40,827 nt of DNA from Mariaggregatimicrobium sp964498785 (GCA_964498785.1 CAZCJL010000060.1:1-40827), one strand, 5' to 3'; shown: positions 17,094 to 26,163, numbered from the stretch's first letter. Made by a program: numbers and translations. The notes: generated by a model from the letters alone, not told the origin.

Positions 17094-17401
17094 TATATTT
17101 TCCTTTATTAGTTTATAATGTAGTGGCACTTTATGAAAGATGTTTGATAAGAAAAATTTAATGTTTATTATTCAAAATGTCAATAAAAAAATGACCCGCG
17201 ATAATTATGGATTAAATATTTTAAAATCAGATAAATTTTTTATTGACATTTTACGTAAAAATATTTACATTAATAGCAATCATCAACGATGAACATTAAA
17301 TGTTATGTTATCGTATAGTATTAAACACACAGCCTGCGTTATAACCATCCAACGTACAATATTTATAAAATAATTCCTTTTAGCAAATCAGTGTGGAATA
17401 T
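17094..17401. promoter_or_regulatory. Divergent promoter region with perfect 17-bp inverted repeat
   Basis: Between the flavin-reductase and comEC genes, AAAATGTCAATAAAAAA (17174-17190) is repeated in perfect inverted form at 17236-17252. Each arm carries a TTGACA box facing outwards: minus strand at 17178-17183, plus strand at 17243-17248. At 17-nt spacing there is TAAATT (minus, 17155-17160) and TACATT (plus, 17266-17271). The arrangement reads as two back-to-back promoters with identical -35 surroundings, possibly a shared operator. No gene or RNA is visible in the rest of the gap. Confidence 0.5.
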
Positions 17402-19792
17402 ATGAATGATATATATCTATGCCGGTGGCCTGCTGTTAAAGTGGTAATTATTATGATGGGGGGACTCATCTTTGCCGCTCATGTAACGCTCCCTTTAAAA
17501 CTCACCATCACTTTGGTAGCCTGTCTGTTTTTGTTGTTGATAGCTTTAATCGTCGCCGATAGATCGAAATCGCCAGCAATCGATTTTTTATTATCCGGCT
17601 TTATTTTTATAACATCAGTGTTTCACTATCAGGCAGCAAGCTCCATTTTTTCGGCTAATCATATTAAATTCGTTAGCGGTGTTAAGGAAGATGTTTTTAT
17701 AGATGGATATATTTGTAAAAATCCTGTTTATAAAGATTCTCTTTTATCCTGCGAATTGCAAACAGAAAAAATACAATTAGCGGGAAGTGGGCCGTTAGAA
17801 ACAACCGGAAAAATATTGCTAAAAAGTACAGTCGTTCCTGAATCTCTAAGCAAAGGGGACCGTGTATCAGTTATCGGAATATTAAAAAAACCGGCCGGTG
17901 AGAGGAATCCGGGCGAATTTAATTATCGAAAATACCTTGAATCGCGAAATATTTATGGAATAATTTCGGTCTATGATTCTGCCAAAATTACCATAATAAA
18001 AAATGCCAAAGAATTCCCGTGGTGGGAGAAAACACTCACTGCCTGCCGGGGATTTCTTGAAGGCAAAATCGATAATGGATTTACAGGACAAAATAGAGCG
18101 TTTTTAAAAGGGTTAATTTTAGGCGAACGGGACGAAATTATACCGGAAGTTAAGGAAGCATTTAGTAAAACAGGGGTGATGCACGTACTTGCAGTATCGG
18201 GTTTACATGTGGGATTCATTGTACTGATATTTAGTGGCGTATTCAAATTACTACGCCTCCGGTTTCGCATCACGACAATTCTGACAATGATCAGCGTTTT
18301 ATTCTATATGATACTCATTGGTTTTAAGCCTCCGGTTGTGAGGGCAACAATTCTGGTCGAACTTTATTTTCTCAGCACACTTATTCAGAGACCAGCGAAT
18401 ATTTACAATCTGGTTTCAGTAGCGGCAATTTTGATCCTTATAATTGATCCGTTGCAGCTTTTTCAGCCTTCTTTTCAATTATCATTTGTTGCGGTTCTTT
18501 CCATTATATATTTTTATAAAATAATGAATGCAAGGCTTCAGAAGTACAAATATTTTCAAACACTTTCACGATATTGGCTATCGAATTATATTATTCAATT
18601 GTTTCTCGTTTCTCTGGCAGCGTCATGCGGGACACTACCTCTTACGGTATATTATTTTGAAAAACTTCCGGTGTTTACATGGTTCCTGAATATAATCGTG
18701 ATTCCGGTTGTCGGCTTTATTATTGGGTTTGGTTTCCTTTTCATATTGGTTTCAGCATTTGTATGGTCTGCTGCCGCATTTCTTGCCCAAGTATTACAAA
18801 AGGTCATTGAAATCCTTATAAATTTTATTGAATCAATAGCAGAGCTACCTTTCTCATATATCCCGGTGTATCAAGCAAAATTAGCTCATATCGTTGCCGC
18901 CTATATTTTTCTTATCTTAATTTTTAATTTAGATAAACCACGCATCCGGCGCACATGCGTTGCCATATTTGTGTCGATATTATTCGTGGTCAGTTTCCAT
19001 GGGCTGGCAGCCAGGCACGAATGTTTAAACATAATTTTTTTTGATGTCGGACAGGGCGATGCCGCATTTATTCAATTCCCGGATGGGAAAAATATGCTTA
19101 TCGATGGCGGGGCTTGTAACGATTTCTCCAATGCAGGTCAACGACATGTAATACCATATCTAAAACGCCAGGGGGTTCGGCGCATCGATGTTTTAGCGCT
19201 AACCCACGCGGATAATGATCATATTGGTGGATTCCCTTATATTTTACGGCATATTAAAGTGGCCCGGGTAATCGATACGGGATACGCCGCGGATCATGAA
19301 TTTTACAGGGATTATCGCCATTTAATTGATAGCCTGAATATAAAATATCGAGCAGTGAAAGCAGGTGAAATCGTTCTTGAAGCGCACAAGTATGGAGTAT
19401 TTGTGTTCAATCCTGATGATTCGCTTCAATATAATGATATTAACAACGCTTCTTTGGTACTGAAAGTAATTTATGGTGACGTCAGTTTTTTATTTACAGG
19501 CGATATTGAAGGTCAGGCCGAGGAGCATTTGTTGCGTTATGCAGACGCGCTTCAATGCGATGTACTAAAAGTTGCACACCATGGCAGTAAAACGTCTTCA
19601 ATAGAAGAATTTCTCCGTTATACAAATCCTGCATTCGCTGTCATTTCAGTCGGGGCATATAACCGCTTCAATCATCCATCAACTCTTGTGATTGATCGCT
19701 TTAAAAAATATGGTACTCAAATAATCCGGACCGATGAAAACGGCGCCGTCATATTCAAAAGTGACGGAAAATCTATCAAGCGCCTCCGCTAA
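17402..19792 (+). CDS. comEC: ComEC/Rec2 DNA-uptake channel protein
   Basis: This protein is about 796 residues from the ATG at 17402 (a GTG three codons earlier is possible). The N-terminal part is a membrane region plus a DUF4131/OB-like soluble domain (about residues 40-180). The Competence domain with many membrane helices runs to about 530, including MHVLAVSGLHVGFIV. The C-terminal metallo-beta-lactamase domain has FFDVGQGDAAFI, ALTHADNDHIGGF, FLFTGDIEGQAE and VLKVAHHGSKTS, so the metal-site residues are present. ComEC moves single-stranded DNA across the inner membrane during natural transformation; in some bacteria the C-terminal domain degrades the non-transported strand. The ribosome site is weak. 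carA follows after 279 nt with its own promoter candidate. Confidence 0.94.
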   Translation: MNDIYLCRWPAVKVVIIMMGGLIFAAHVTLPLKLTITLVACLFLLLIALIVADRSKSPAIDFLLSGFIFITSVFHYQAASSIFSANHIKFVSGVKEDVFIDGYICKNPVYKDSLLSCELQTEKIQLAGSGPLETTGKILLKSTVVPESLSKGDRVSVIGILKKPAGERNPGEFNYRKYLESRNIYGIISVYDSAKITIIKNAKEFPWWEKTLTACRGFLEGKIDNGFTGQNRAFLKGLILGERDEIIPEVKEAFSKTGVMHVLAVSGLHVGFIVLIFSGVFKLLRLRFRITTILTMISVLFYMILIGFKPPVVRATILVELYFLSTLIQRPANIYNLVSVAAILILIIDPLQLFQPSFQLSFVAVLSIIYFYKIMNARLQKYKYFQTLSRYWLSNYIIQLFLVSLAASCGTLPLTVYYFEKLPVFTWFLNIIVIPVVGFIIGFGFLFILVSAFVWSAAAFLAQVLQKVIEILINFIESIAELPFSYIPVYQAKLAHIVAAYIFLILIFNLDKPRIRRTCVAIFVSILFVVSFHGLAARHECLNIIFFDVGQGDAAFIQFPDGKNMLIDGGACNDFSNAGQRHVIPYLKRQGVRRIDVLALTHADNDHIGGFPYILRHIKVARVIDTGYAADHEFYRDYRHLIDSLNIKYRAVKAGEIVLEAHKYGVFVFNPDDSLQYNDINNASLVLKVIYGDVSFLFTGDIEGQAEEHLLRYADALQCDVLKVAHHGSKTSSIEEFLRYTNPAFAVISVGAYNRFNHPSTLVIDRFKKYGTQIIRTDENGAVIFKSDGKSIKRLR

Positions 19793-20071
19793 TTTATTTT
19801 TTAATCAAACCCGAATTATTAGATGTGGGTGTAAAATCAAACTTGAGAAGTTGTTAGTGCTTCAAGTGTTGCCCGTGTCTACTGCTGCATAAAAGTTTTT
19901 TATTTTTTCCTTGTATCTTTGGTCAAAGAATTTTATATTACCCTAATTTATCCAAATGATAGGTGCAAAAATACCTCATGAAAAAAGGAGTCGCCCGCTA
20001 TTAATTCCCGCTTACAAAATCCAAATAAAATTATTATTAATGTTAACCAGATCAAACGACGAGATTTTGAC
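19793..20071. other. Gap between comEC and carA
   Basis: This 279-bp non-coding stretch contains the carAB promoter candidate at 19911-19939. The roughly 125-nt leader that follows holds only a small AGGT/ACCT hairpin, with no clear attenuator, riboswitch or leader peptide. No terminator is visible after comEC. Confidence 0.5.
19911..19939 (+). promoter_or_regulatory. Candidate carAB promoter
   Basis: TTGTAT (19911-19916) and TATATT (19934-19939) are separated by 17 nt. The carA ATG is 132 nt downstream, leaving room for leader-based control that the sequence does not clearly show. Confidence 0.45.
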
Positions 20072-21145
20072 ATGGAAGAAAAGCAAGAAGTCGCACAACT
20101 CATCCTTGAGGATGGAACAGTCTACACCGGAAATCCTTTTGGAGCAGCAACAGCAGTGTCCGGCGAAGTTGTGTTTAACACAGGAATGGTTGGTTATCCT
20201 GAAACACTCACAGACCCTTCCTATAAAGGACAGATTTTAATTCTTACCTATCCATTGATCGGCAACTATGGCGTCCCCGGTGATGAGCGTGAGGATTCGC
20301 TTATGAAATATTTTGAATCAGAGCGAATTCATGTGCAAGCGTTGGTTGTTTCCAGCTACACAGAAGATTATTCACATTGGAATGCGAAACGATCTTTGTC
20401 ACAGTGGATGCAAGAGTATAACATCCCTGGTATCAGGGGAGTTGATACTCGACAACTCACCAAGAAATTACGGGAAAACGGGACGATGCTGGGAAAAATT
20501 ATATATGGCGCCGAAGACATCGATTTTGATGATCCGAATCAACGCAAACTTGCGGATGAGGTGAGTATCAAAGAACCTGTTGAATATGCAAAAGGGAAAA
20601 AACGTATTCTGTTGGTTGACTGTGGTGTAAAAAATAATATCATCAAAGCCCTGCTTCGGCGAAATATTACCGTCATTCGCGTGCCCTGGAATTACGATTT
20701 GACCCGTGAAAAAGCCGATGGTATTCTAATTTCTAACGGTCCTGGCGATCCGAAAATTTATACAGAAACCATAGATAATGTAAAACGCTTTTTATCAAAG
20801 AATATTCCGATTTTAGGGATCTGTCTGGGTTCACAAATTTTGGCATTAGCCGCGGGTGCCGATACGTTCAAATTGAAGTACGGACACCGAAGCCAGAATC
20901 AGCCATGCATGGAACGAGGGACAAAACGGTGTTATATTACCTCGCAAAACCACGGGTATGCAGTTGATTCGGACACATTGCCCGAAGATTGGCGGGAGTG
21001 GTTTTTCAATAATAATGACGGTACAAATGAAGGAGTGCTTCATATTTCCAAACCATTTTTCGGCACTCAATTTCATCCCGAAGCTTCTCCGGGACCCGAT
21101 GATTCAGAAATAATTTTTGATATGTTTGTGAGGGCTATGAAATGA
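20072..21145 (+). CDS. carA: Carbamoyl-phosphate synthase small subunit
   Basis: This 357-residue glutaminase subunit supplies ammonia from glutamine to CarB for carbamoyl phosphate, the precursor of pyrimidines and arginine. The N-terminal CPSase_sm_chain domain covers about residues 7-140 (LEDGTVYTGNPFGA, GYPETLTDPSYKGQIL, IRGVDTRQLTKKLRENG). The class I glutamine amidotransferase domain follows, with the triad Cys251 (GICLGSQILAL), His335 and Glu337 (GTQFHPEASPGP). Ser254 stands where many homologues have His or Asn in GICLGHQ. The ribosome site is weak. The gene overlaps carB by 4 nt (ATGA). Confidence 0.97.
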   Translation: MEEKQEVAQLILEDGTVYTGNPFGAATAVSGEVVFNTGMVGYPETLTDPSYKGQILILTYPLIGNYGVPGDEREDSLMKYFESERIHVQALVVSSYTEDYSHWNAKRSLSQWMQEYNIPGIRGVDTRQLTKKLRENGTMLGKIIYGAEDIDFDDPNQRKLADEVSIKEPVEYAKGKKRILLVDCGVKNNIIKALLRRNITVIRVPWNYDLTREKADGILISNGPGDPKIYTETIDNVKRFLSKNIPILGICLGSQILALAAGADTFKLKYGHRSQNQPCMERGTKRCYITSQNHGYAVDSDTLPEDWREWFFNNNDGTNEGVLHISKPFFGTQFHPEASPGPDDSEIIFDMFVRAMK

Positions 21146-24100
21146 GCAAAAAGATCACTAAAGTGCTAATAGTAGGTTCCGGCGCCATTAAAATCGGTCA
21201 GGCCGGAGAGTTCGATTATTCAGGAAGTCAGGCGATTAAAGCATTAAAAGAAGAAGGTGTTTACACAATTCTGGTAAATCCAAATATCGCAACAATCCAA
21301 ACATCAGAGCATCTGGCTGACAAGGTTTATTTTCTCCCCATTGATGCATATTTTGTGGAAAAAGTGATTGCCAAAGAACGACCAGACGGGATTATGCTGG
21401 GATTTGGCGGACAGACGGCGTTGAATGTCGGGGTAGAACTCGCTCGTAAAAATGTTTATGAAAAATATGATGTGGAGGTATTGGGCACGCCGATTCAATC
21501 CATTCTGGATACAGAAGACCGGGATTTATTTGTTCGAAAGCTGAATGAGGTGAATTTGAAAACACCGGTTAGTAAAGCAGTAAATAATGTGAGTGAAGCA
21601 ATTAAGGTCGCCGAACATATCGGCTATCCGGTCATGTGCCGAATTGCTTATGCATTAGGCGGGCTGGGTTCCGGCGTTGCTCAAAACAAAGATGAAGTGG
21701 CAGACATCGCACGAAAAGCGTTTTCGCATACAGATCAAATATTAATTGAAGAATATCTGGGTGGATGGAAAGAACTGGAATATGAAGTTGTCCGGGATCT
21801 ACATGATAACTGCATTGTGGTATGTACTATGGAGAATTTTGATCCCATGGGGATTCATACCGGTGAGAGTATTGTTGTCGCACCAATTCAAACCTTATCT
21901 GCTTCAGAGTATTTTAAGCTCCGCGCAATTTCCATCGCTGCCATTCGTCATTTGGGGATAATTGGCGAGTGTAATATTCAGTTTGCTCTGGATCCGCAGT
22001 CGGAAGACTATCGCATTATCGAGGTGAATGCACGGCTGAGTCGTAGTTCTGCATTGGCTTCCAAAGCAACCGGGTATCCGTTGGCGTTTATTGCGGCGAA
22101 ACTGGCATTGGGAAGAAATTTGCCTGAACTTGAAAACAGTGTGACCAAAGAAACATCCGCGTGTTTTGAACCGGCGTTAGACTATATTGTATTGAAATTC
22201 CCTCGATGGGATTTACAAAAATTCAGGAGAGTGAATCTGAACATTGGTTCCGAAATGAAATCAGTGGGCGAAGTGATGGCCATCGGACGAAGTTTTGAAG
22301 AAGTACTGCAAAAAGCAATTCGGATGTTGGATGTTGGTTCGATTGGGTTAGTTGCCAATGAAAATAATAATGACATCAAAGACATTGACAGCGAGTTAAC
22401 AGAACCAACAGATAAACGGGTATTTGCCGTGGCAGATGCCTTTCGGAAAGGATATTCTGTTGATAAAATACACGAGTTGTCTAAAATTGATCGTTGGTTT
22501 CTGCATAAAATTAAAAACATTGTCAAAATTGAACGAAAATTAAAAAGCAGCTCACTTGACGATTTTGATGCTGAAACCGTGCGTATCGCCAAGCAAACAG
22601 GCTTTTCTGATCCGCAGATTGCAGAATTGGTGCAAGCATCGGAATCTGATGTTCGGGAAAAACGCAAAGCGCTGAATGTTACGCCTGTGGTAAAACAAAT
22701 CGATACACTTGCCGCAGAATATCCGGCAAAAACAAATTACCTCTATTTGACATACAATGGGCAGGAAGATGATATCGAATTTGCTGATAAAAACCAGGTT
22801 GTTGTTTTGGGAAGCGGCCCATATCGAATCGGATCGTCTGTGGAATTTGACTGGTGTTGTGTCAACTCGATTATTACGTTGCGCAAAATGAATTACAATG
22901 CAATCATGATCAATTATAATCCGGAGACTGTGAGCACGGATTATGATGTCTGCGATAAGTTATATTTTGAAGAATTGACTTTTGAACGGGTGCTGGATAT
23001 TCACGAAAAAGAGACTCCGATGGGAATGATTGTTTCCATGGGCGGACAGATTCCAAACGGCCTTGCTTTACCATTGAGCAATGCAGGAGTAAAAATTTTG
23101 GGCACTTCTCCGCAGGACATCGATAATGCAGAGGACAGACATAAATTTTCAAAACTTCTTGATAAGTTAAAAATAGATCAGCCGGAATGGAAAGAACTTA
23201 CCCGGTTAGATGAAGCAGAAGCATTTGCAAAAGCAGTCGGTTATCCGGTGTTGATTCGTCCGAGCTATGTGTTGAGCGGGGCTGCGATGAGTGTGGCTCT
23301 CAGTCCGCAGGAATTACGGGAATATCTCATCAAGGCGTCCGCAGTGAATATGGAGCATCCGGTGGTCATCAGTAAATTTATTACTAAAGCCAAGGAAATA
23401 GAAATTGATGCTGTGGCAAAGGATGGCGAACTCTACTGCTATGCGATCTCCGAACACGTGGAAAATGCTGGTGTACATTCGGGGGATGCGACACTGGTAT
23501 TGCCTCCGCAACGGACTTATCTGGAAACAATGCGACGGGTAAAAGTCATTGCCCGTAATATCGCAAAGTCGTTGCATATCACCGGACCGTTTAATATTCA
23601 ATTCCTGGCAAAAAATAACGAAGTGAAAGTCATTGAATGTAACCTGCGGGTATCGCGCAGCGTGCCCTTTGTTTCCAAAGTATTCAAACAAAATTTTATT
23701 GATTTGGCAACACGCATTATCATGAACAAGGATGTGCCGCGCATCGATAGATCGGCATTTGACCTTGATTATGTCGGCATTAAAGCGCCACAATTTTCAT
23801 TCACTCGTTTGAAAGGTTCTGATCCGGTGCTAAACGTTGAAATGACTTCTACCGGTGAAGTCGCTTGCATTGGTGATAATTTTCATGAAGCGTTCTTAAA
23901 AAGCCTGCTGTCTGTCGGATTTAAAATGCCCGAAAAGACGGTTCTGTTATCGACAGGACCTATTGAAAGCAAAGCCGATTTGCTGGATAGCATACAAAAA
24001 CTTTCTGACATGGGGTATCAATTATTTGCGACAAAAGGTACTGCGCAATTTTTAGCGGCAAGCGGTATTCCGTCAAAAATTCTGTTCTGGCCATCGGAAA

Positions 24101-24336
24101 ATATTGAGCCAAATACACTAACGTATATTACTGAAGGCAAAATTGACCTTGTTATCAATATACCGAAAAATATTGAAAAAGAAGAATTGGATAATGATTA
24201 CCGCATCCGGCGGAAGGCTATTGATTTTGATGTGCCGTTGATCACGAATTTACAAATTGCCAAGCGGTTTGTTGAATCGTTGTCGCAAACATCGCTGGAA
24301 CAGTTACAAGTTAAATCGTGGGATGAGTATCGCTAA
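21142..24336 (+). CDS. carB: Carbamoyl-phosphate synthase large subunit
   Basis: This 1064-residue protein is of normal length for CarB. Two homologous ATP-grasp halves are present: the first opens with KVLIVGSGAIKIGQAGEFDYSG-like residues (about 8-28) and contains EVNARLSRSSALASKATGYP. The second opens with VVVLGSGPYRIGSSVEFDWC (about 554-573) and contains ECNLRVSRSVPFVSKV. The C-terminal MGS-like allosteric domain begins near residue 930 (KTVLLSTGPIESKADLLD) and includes ATKGTAQFL. It makes carbamoyl phosphate from bicarbonate, ammonia and two ATP. Start coupling to carA is by a 4-nt overlap. A hairpin follows the stop codon. Confidence 0.97.
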   Translation: MSKKITKVLIVGSGAIKIGQAGEFDYSGSQAIKALKEEGVYTILVNPNIATIQTSEHLADKVYFLPIDAYFVEKVIAKERPDGIMLGFGGQTALNVGVELARKNVYEKYDVEVLGTPIQSILDTEDRDLFVRKLNEVNLKTPVSKAVNNVSEAIKVAEHIGYPVMCRIAYALGGLGSGVAQNKDEVADIARKAFSHTDQILIEEYLGGWKELEYEVVRDLHDNCIVVCTMENFDPMGIHTGESIVVAPIQTLSASEYFKLRAISIAAIRHLGIIGECNIQFALDPQSEDYRIIEVNARLSRSSALASKATGYPLAFIAAKLALGRNLPELENSVTKETSACFEPALDYIVLKFPRWDLQKFRRVNLNIGSEMKSVGEVMAIGRSFEEVLQKAIRMLDVGSIGLVANENNNDIKDIDSELTEPTDKRVFAVADAFRKGYSVDKIHELSKIDRWFLHKIKNIVKIERKLKSSSLDDFDAETVRIAKQTGFSDPQIAELVQASESDVREKRKALNVTPVVKQIDTLAAEYPAKTNYLYLTYNGQEDDIEFADKNQVVVLGSGPYRIGSSVEFDWCCVNSIITLRKMNYNAIMINYNPETVSTDYDVCDKLYFEELTFERVLDIHEKETPMGMIVSMGGQIPNGLALPLSNAGVKILGTSPQDIDNAEDRHKFSKLLDKLKIDQPEWKELTRLDEAEAFAKAVGYPVLIRPSYVLSGAAMSVALSPQELREYLIKASAVNMEHPVVISKFITKAKEIEIDAVAKDGELYCYAISEHVENAGVHSGDATLVLPPQRTYLETMRRVKVIARNIAKSLHITGPFNIQFLAKNNEVKVIECNLRVSRSVPFVSKVFKQNFIDLATRIIMNKDVPRIDRSAFDLDYVGIKAPQFSFTRLKGSDPVLNVEMTSTGEVACIGDNFHEAFLKSLLSVGFKMPEKTVLLSTGPIESKADLLDSIQKLSDMGYQLFATKGTAQFLAASGIPSKILFWPSENIEPNTLTYITEGKIDLVINIPKNIEKEELDNDYRIRRKAIDFDVPLITNLQIAKRFVESLSQTSLEQLQVKSWDEYR

Positions 24337-24360
24337 AAAAGCGGTAGTTGATAAATTTTA

Positions 24361-24396
24361 CCACACTTCCGAAAAGTTGCTGTTTCGGAAGTGTGG
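24361..24396. terminator. Hairpin between carB and the convergent lipoprotein gene
   Basis: CCACACTTCCGAAA (24361-24374) pairs perfectly over 14 bp with 24383-24396 around an 8-nt loop. It lies 24 nt after carB and 12 nt from the end of the convergent gene, so it may serve both. There is no strong T tract. Confidence 0.65.
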
Positions 24397-24408
24397 ATAA
24401 ATGAATGC

Positions 24409-25218
24409 TTACGGTAAATCGTTGTGATTTTCATCCCAAAAAGCCGGTTCTCCGTTATTATAATTTGGAAGATGGATATACCCGCTGGTCGTCTCGCTGT
24501 TCCAGAAAATAATTGCCGTGATATCTTCAGATGCATCGTAAAATTCGATACTGTTATCAGTGCCGTCGACAGTGTATTTCAGAATATCATCCTGATCTGA
24601 GTTTCCTTCCCATACATTTGTAATTTCAAGCGTTCGGTCAGTTTCACCGTTATTTGTCCAGTCCAACTGTATCATTTCAGCCGGGGAGTCCGGGTTTTCA
24701 GCATTATAAAATAACCAGTATCCGGACGTAACTGTCAAATTGCTTCTGCCCTCATACCAGAGAAAATTCTTTAATTTAGTTCCATGTGAGACATACATTT
24801 CCCAGACAGCCTCTTTGTTGGGAGTATCAATCCATCCGGCAAGATCCGCACTGTAATTATTAATCGTATAAATCCAATGCCATTTGCCGTCATCTTTGAA
24901 CTCAGGCTCCTGGGATAGCGCCGTAGCAAATACAGCAGTCGGAACAGCTAAATGAACCAAAACCGAGACATTTACAAGTGTTGCAGTCACCACCGCTGTT
25001 GCAAAGTGGTATTTTGTAAGTGCCGGATTTTTTGCAAGCGACTGGGCTGCCTGCCCGGTGAATAAAGATAAGTCCATTTTCATGGACGCTTCAGGGGGGA
25101 GCGTGGGCTGCTCAGTAGGTTCAGGATCGACAGTGCTTTCTTCACAAGACAGGATGAATGTTAGAAAGCCAATTAATAATAAAATGAGAATTGAAAAAAT
25201 ACGTTTTTGATGTCGCAT
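24409..25218 (-). CDS. Lipoprotein of unknown function
   Basis: This 269-residue protein has a lipoprotein signal (FSILILLLIGFLTFILSC, modified Cys near 25) followed by a Pro/Glu/Thr-rich linker (STVDPEPTEQPTLPPE). A short Ala/Val-rich hydrophobic segment (about residues 75-105) comes next. The rest is a beta-rich domain with regularly spaced Trp and Tyr (WHWIYTINNY, AVWEMYVSHG, NFLWYEGR, GYWLFYNAE), resembling a small lipid- or ligand-binding barrel. I do not recognise the family. The ATG at 25218 was chosen because GGAGG lies 5 nt upstream. It converges on carB and diverges from the small orphan gene. Confidence 0.8.
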   Translation of the reverse strand: MRHQKRIFSILILLLIGFLTFILSCEESTVDPEPTEQPTLPPEASMKMDLSLFTGQAAQSLAKNPALTKYHFATAVVTATLVNVSVLVHLAVPTAVFATALSQEPEFKDDGKWHWIYTINNYSADLAGWIDTPNKEAVWEMYVSHGTKLKNFLWYEGRSNLTVTSGYWLFYNAENPDSPAEMIQLDWTNNGETDRTLEITNVWEGNSDQDDILKYTVDGTDNSIEFYDASEDITAIIFWNSETTSGYIHLPNYNNGEPAFWDENHNDLP

Positions 25219-25321
25219 AGTCACCTCCTTTTTAGATTTAAAAAGATTTGCTATTTCAGACCTAATCTTGAACGCTTTTTTTTTAGTGTGGTTTCAAGAT
25301 TTTTTTTAAATGATTTTCCGC

Positions 25322-25371
25322 TTGATTTTTAAAAAATTTTTAGCTATTATTATCGCTATTTATGAGCGATA
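25322..25371 (+). promoter_or_regulatory. Promoter with palindrome near the start point, upstream of the 134-residue gene
   Basis: TTGATT (25322-25327) and TATTAT (25345-25350) are 17 nt apart. A perfect palindrome, TATCGCT...AGCGATA (25351-25357 and 25365-25371), follows at once over the expected start point. It could be an operator or a 5' hairpin. The ATG is 31 nt further on. Confidence 0.45.
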
Positions 25372-25401
25372 CTAAATAAATTTAAAATGAAAGGATAGAC
25401 A

Positions 25402-25806
25402 ATGGCTCAGGTTTTTGAAGATACAAAAATCGTATCGTTTCAACCGAAACAGGAAAAAGACAGGGAAACGAACGAAGTGATGGACCGGTTGATTTTTAAG
25501 GGTGAAACCAAACTGGATAATACGCTACAAATTACCGAACTCTTTGCAGGATTCAGGAAAAAATTGATTACAGTCGGCTTTTCGCCGTATGATTCCCATG
25601 ATGAAGATATCCAATTTCAGTATGTGAGCATTGATGATTTCACAGTGAAAAATAAAATGGAACGAGTGGGAAAAGGGAAAGACGCAGAACGTATACCAGT
25701 AGAATATGTACAATTTACCATGGCGGTAAAAATGGATGAATATGGCGATTTTCTAAAGCAGTTGTATTCTATTTTTAGAAAAACCGTGCGCATGGAAATT
25801 GAATAA
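25402..25806 (+). CDS. Small cytoplasmic protein of unknown function
   Basis: This 134-residue protein has no signal peptide or membrane segment, and the family is not recognised. It is charged and predicted mainly beta-stranded in the first two thirds (TKIVSFQPK, RLIFKGETKL, QFQYVSIDDFTVKN, YVQFTMAVK), with a helical end (YGDFLKQLYSIFRKTVRMEIE). AAAGGAT precedes the ATG. It is monocistronic, with a promoter candidate upstream and a hairpin downstream, which argues that it is a real, independently controlled gene. Confidence 0.75.
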   Translation: MAQVFEDTKIVSFQPKQEKDRETNEVMDRLIFKGETKLDNTLQITELFAGFRKKLITVGFSPYDSHDEDIQFQYVSIDDFTVKNKMERVGKGKDAERIPVEYVQFTMAVKMDEYGDFLKQLYSIFRKTVRMEIE

Positions 25807-25818
25807 TGTTTGCGTAGG

Positions 25819-25850
25819 CCCTCCGTAAATGGAATTTGCCGGAGGGTTCT
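25819..25850 (+). terminator. Hairpin terminator after the small orphan gene
   Basis: CCCTCCG (25819-25825) pairs with CGGAGGG (25840-25846), with extra AAAT/ATTT pairing inside the loop, followed by TTCTCT. It begins 13 nt after the stop codon. The T tract is weak. Confidence 0.6.
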
Positions 25851-25876
25851 CTATTATGCATTATTCACAAAACGTG

Positions 25877-26016
25877 CCACAGAAGCACAGAGGTCACAGA
25901 GAAACAACAACGTATGTGCATATTACTTTTCAAGCTGAGTTAAGAAAAATACGAGTTGCTATTGTTTGCGTAACGTTTTGAAAATAAGAACGCTGTGTAC
26001 TCTGAGTCTCTGTGGC
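25877..26016. repeat. Imperfect inverted pair of CTCTGTG-type repeats
   Basis: The left arm (25877-25903) reads CCACAGAAGCACAGAG and so on; the right arm (25992-26016) reads as its approximate reverse complement and ends CTCTGTGGC. About 90 nt lie between, with no coding frame. The same unit occurs at 18-43. The structure resembles a palindromic dispersed element of non-coding type. Confidence 0.6.
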
Positions 26017-26037
26017 TATGAATTTTTCAGGCTATTT

Positions 26038-26163
26038 AATGATGAACTCGTAAAAAGTTAGACGGATTAAAATGTAGTACAATATATTGATGGTTTATCT
26101 ATAATATAACACATTATATTGTGTGTGTCGAGAGTCTCGTCGACTTTTTACGAAGCCATCATT
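26038..26163. repeat. Palindromic MITE-like repeat with TCGTAAAAAGT arms
   Basis: AATGATGAACTCGTAAAAAG (26038-26057, continuing TTAGACG) is matched in inverted form by CGTCGACTTTTTACGAAGCC (26139-26158, continuing ATCATT). The arms are about 25 nt with a few mismatches; the centre is AT-rich, with smaller inverted repeats. No transposase is present. The element ends exactly at the patatin stop codon and could act as its terminator. Similar arms are, to my recollection, common in unrelated bacteria. Confidence 0.65.

Noticed and set aside
17110..17125. TGGCAC sequence on the plus strand upstream of comEC
   Set aside because: There is no GC at the -12 position and the gene is about 280 nt away; a TTGACA promoter lies closer.
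19957..20071. Attenuator or riboswitch in the carA leader
   Set aside because: Only a very short AGGT/ACCT hairpin is present; no alternative stem pair, leader peptide or T tract.
23314..23793. Long antisense open frame inside carB
   Set aside because: It lies wholly within a conserved carB region and has no ribosome site; it is a coding shadow.
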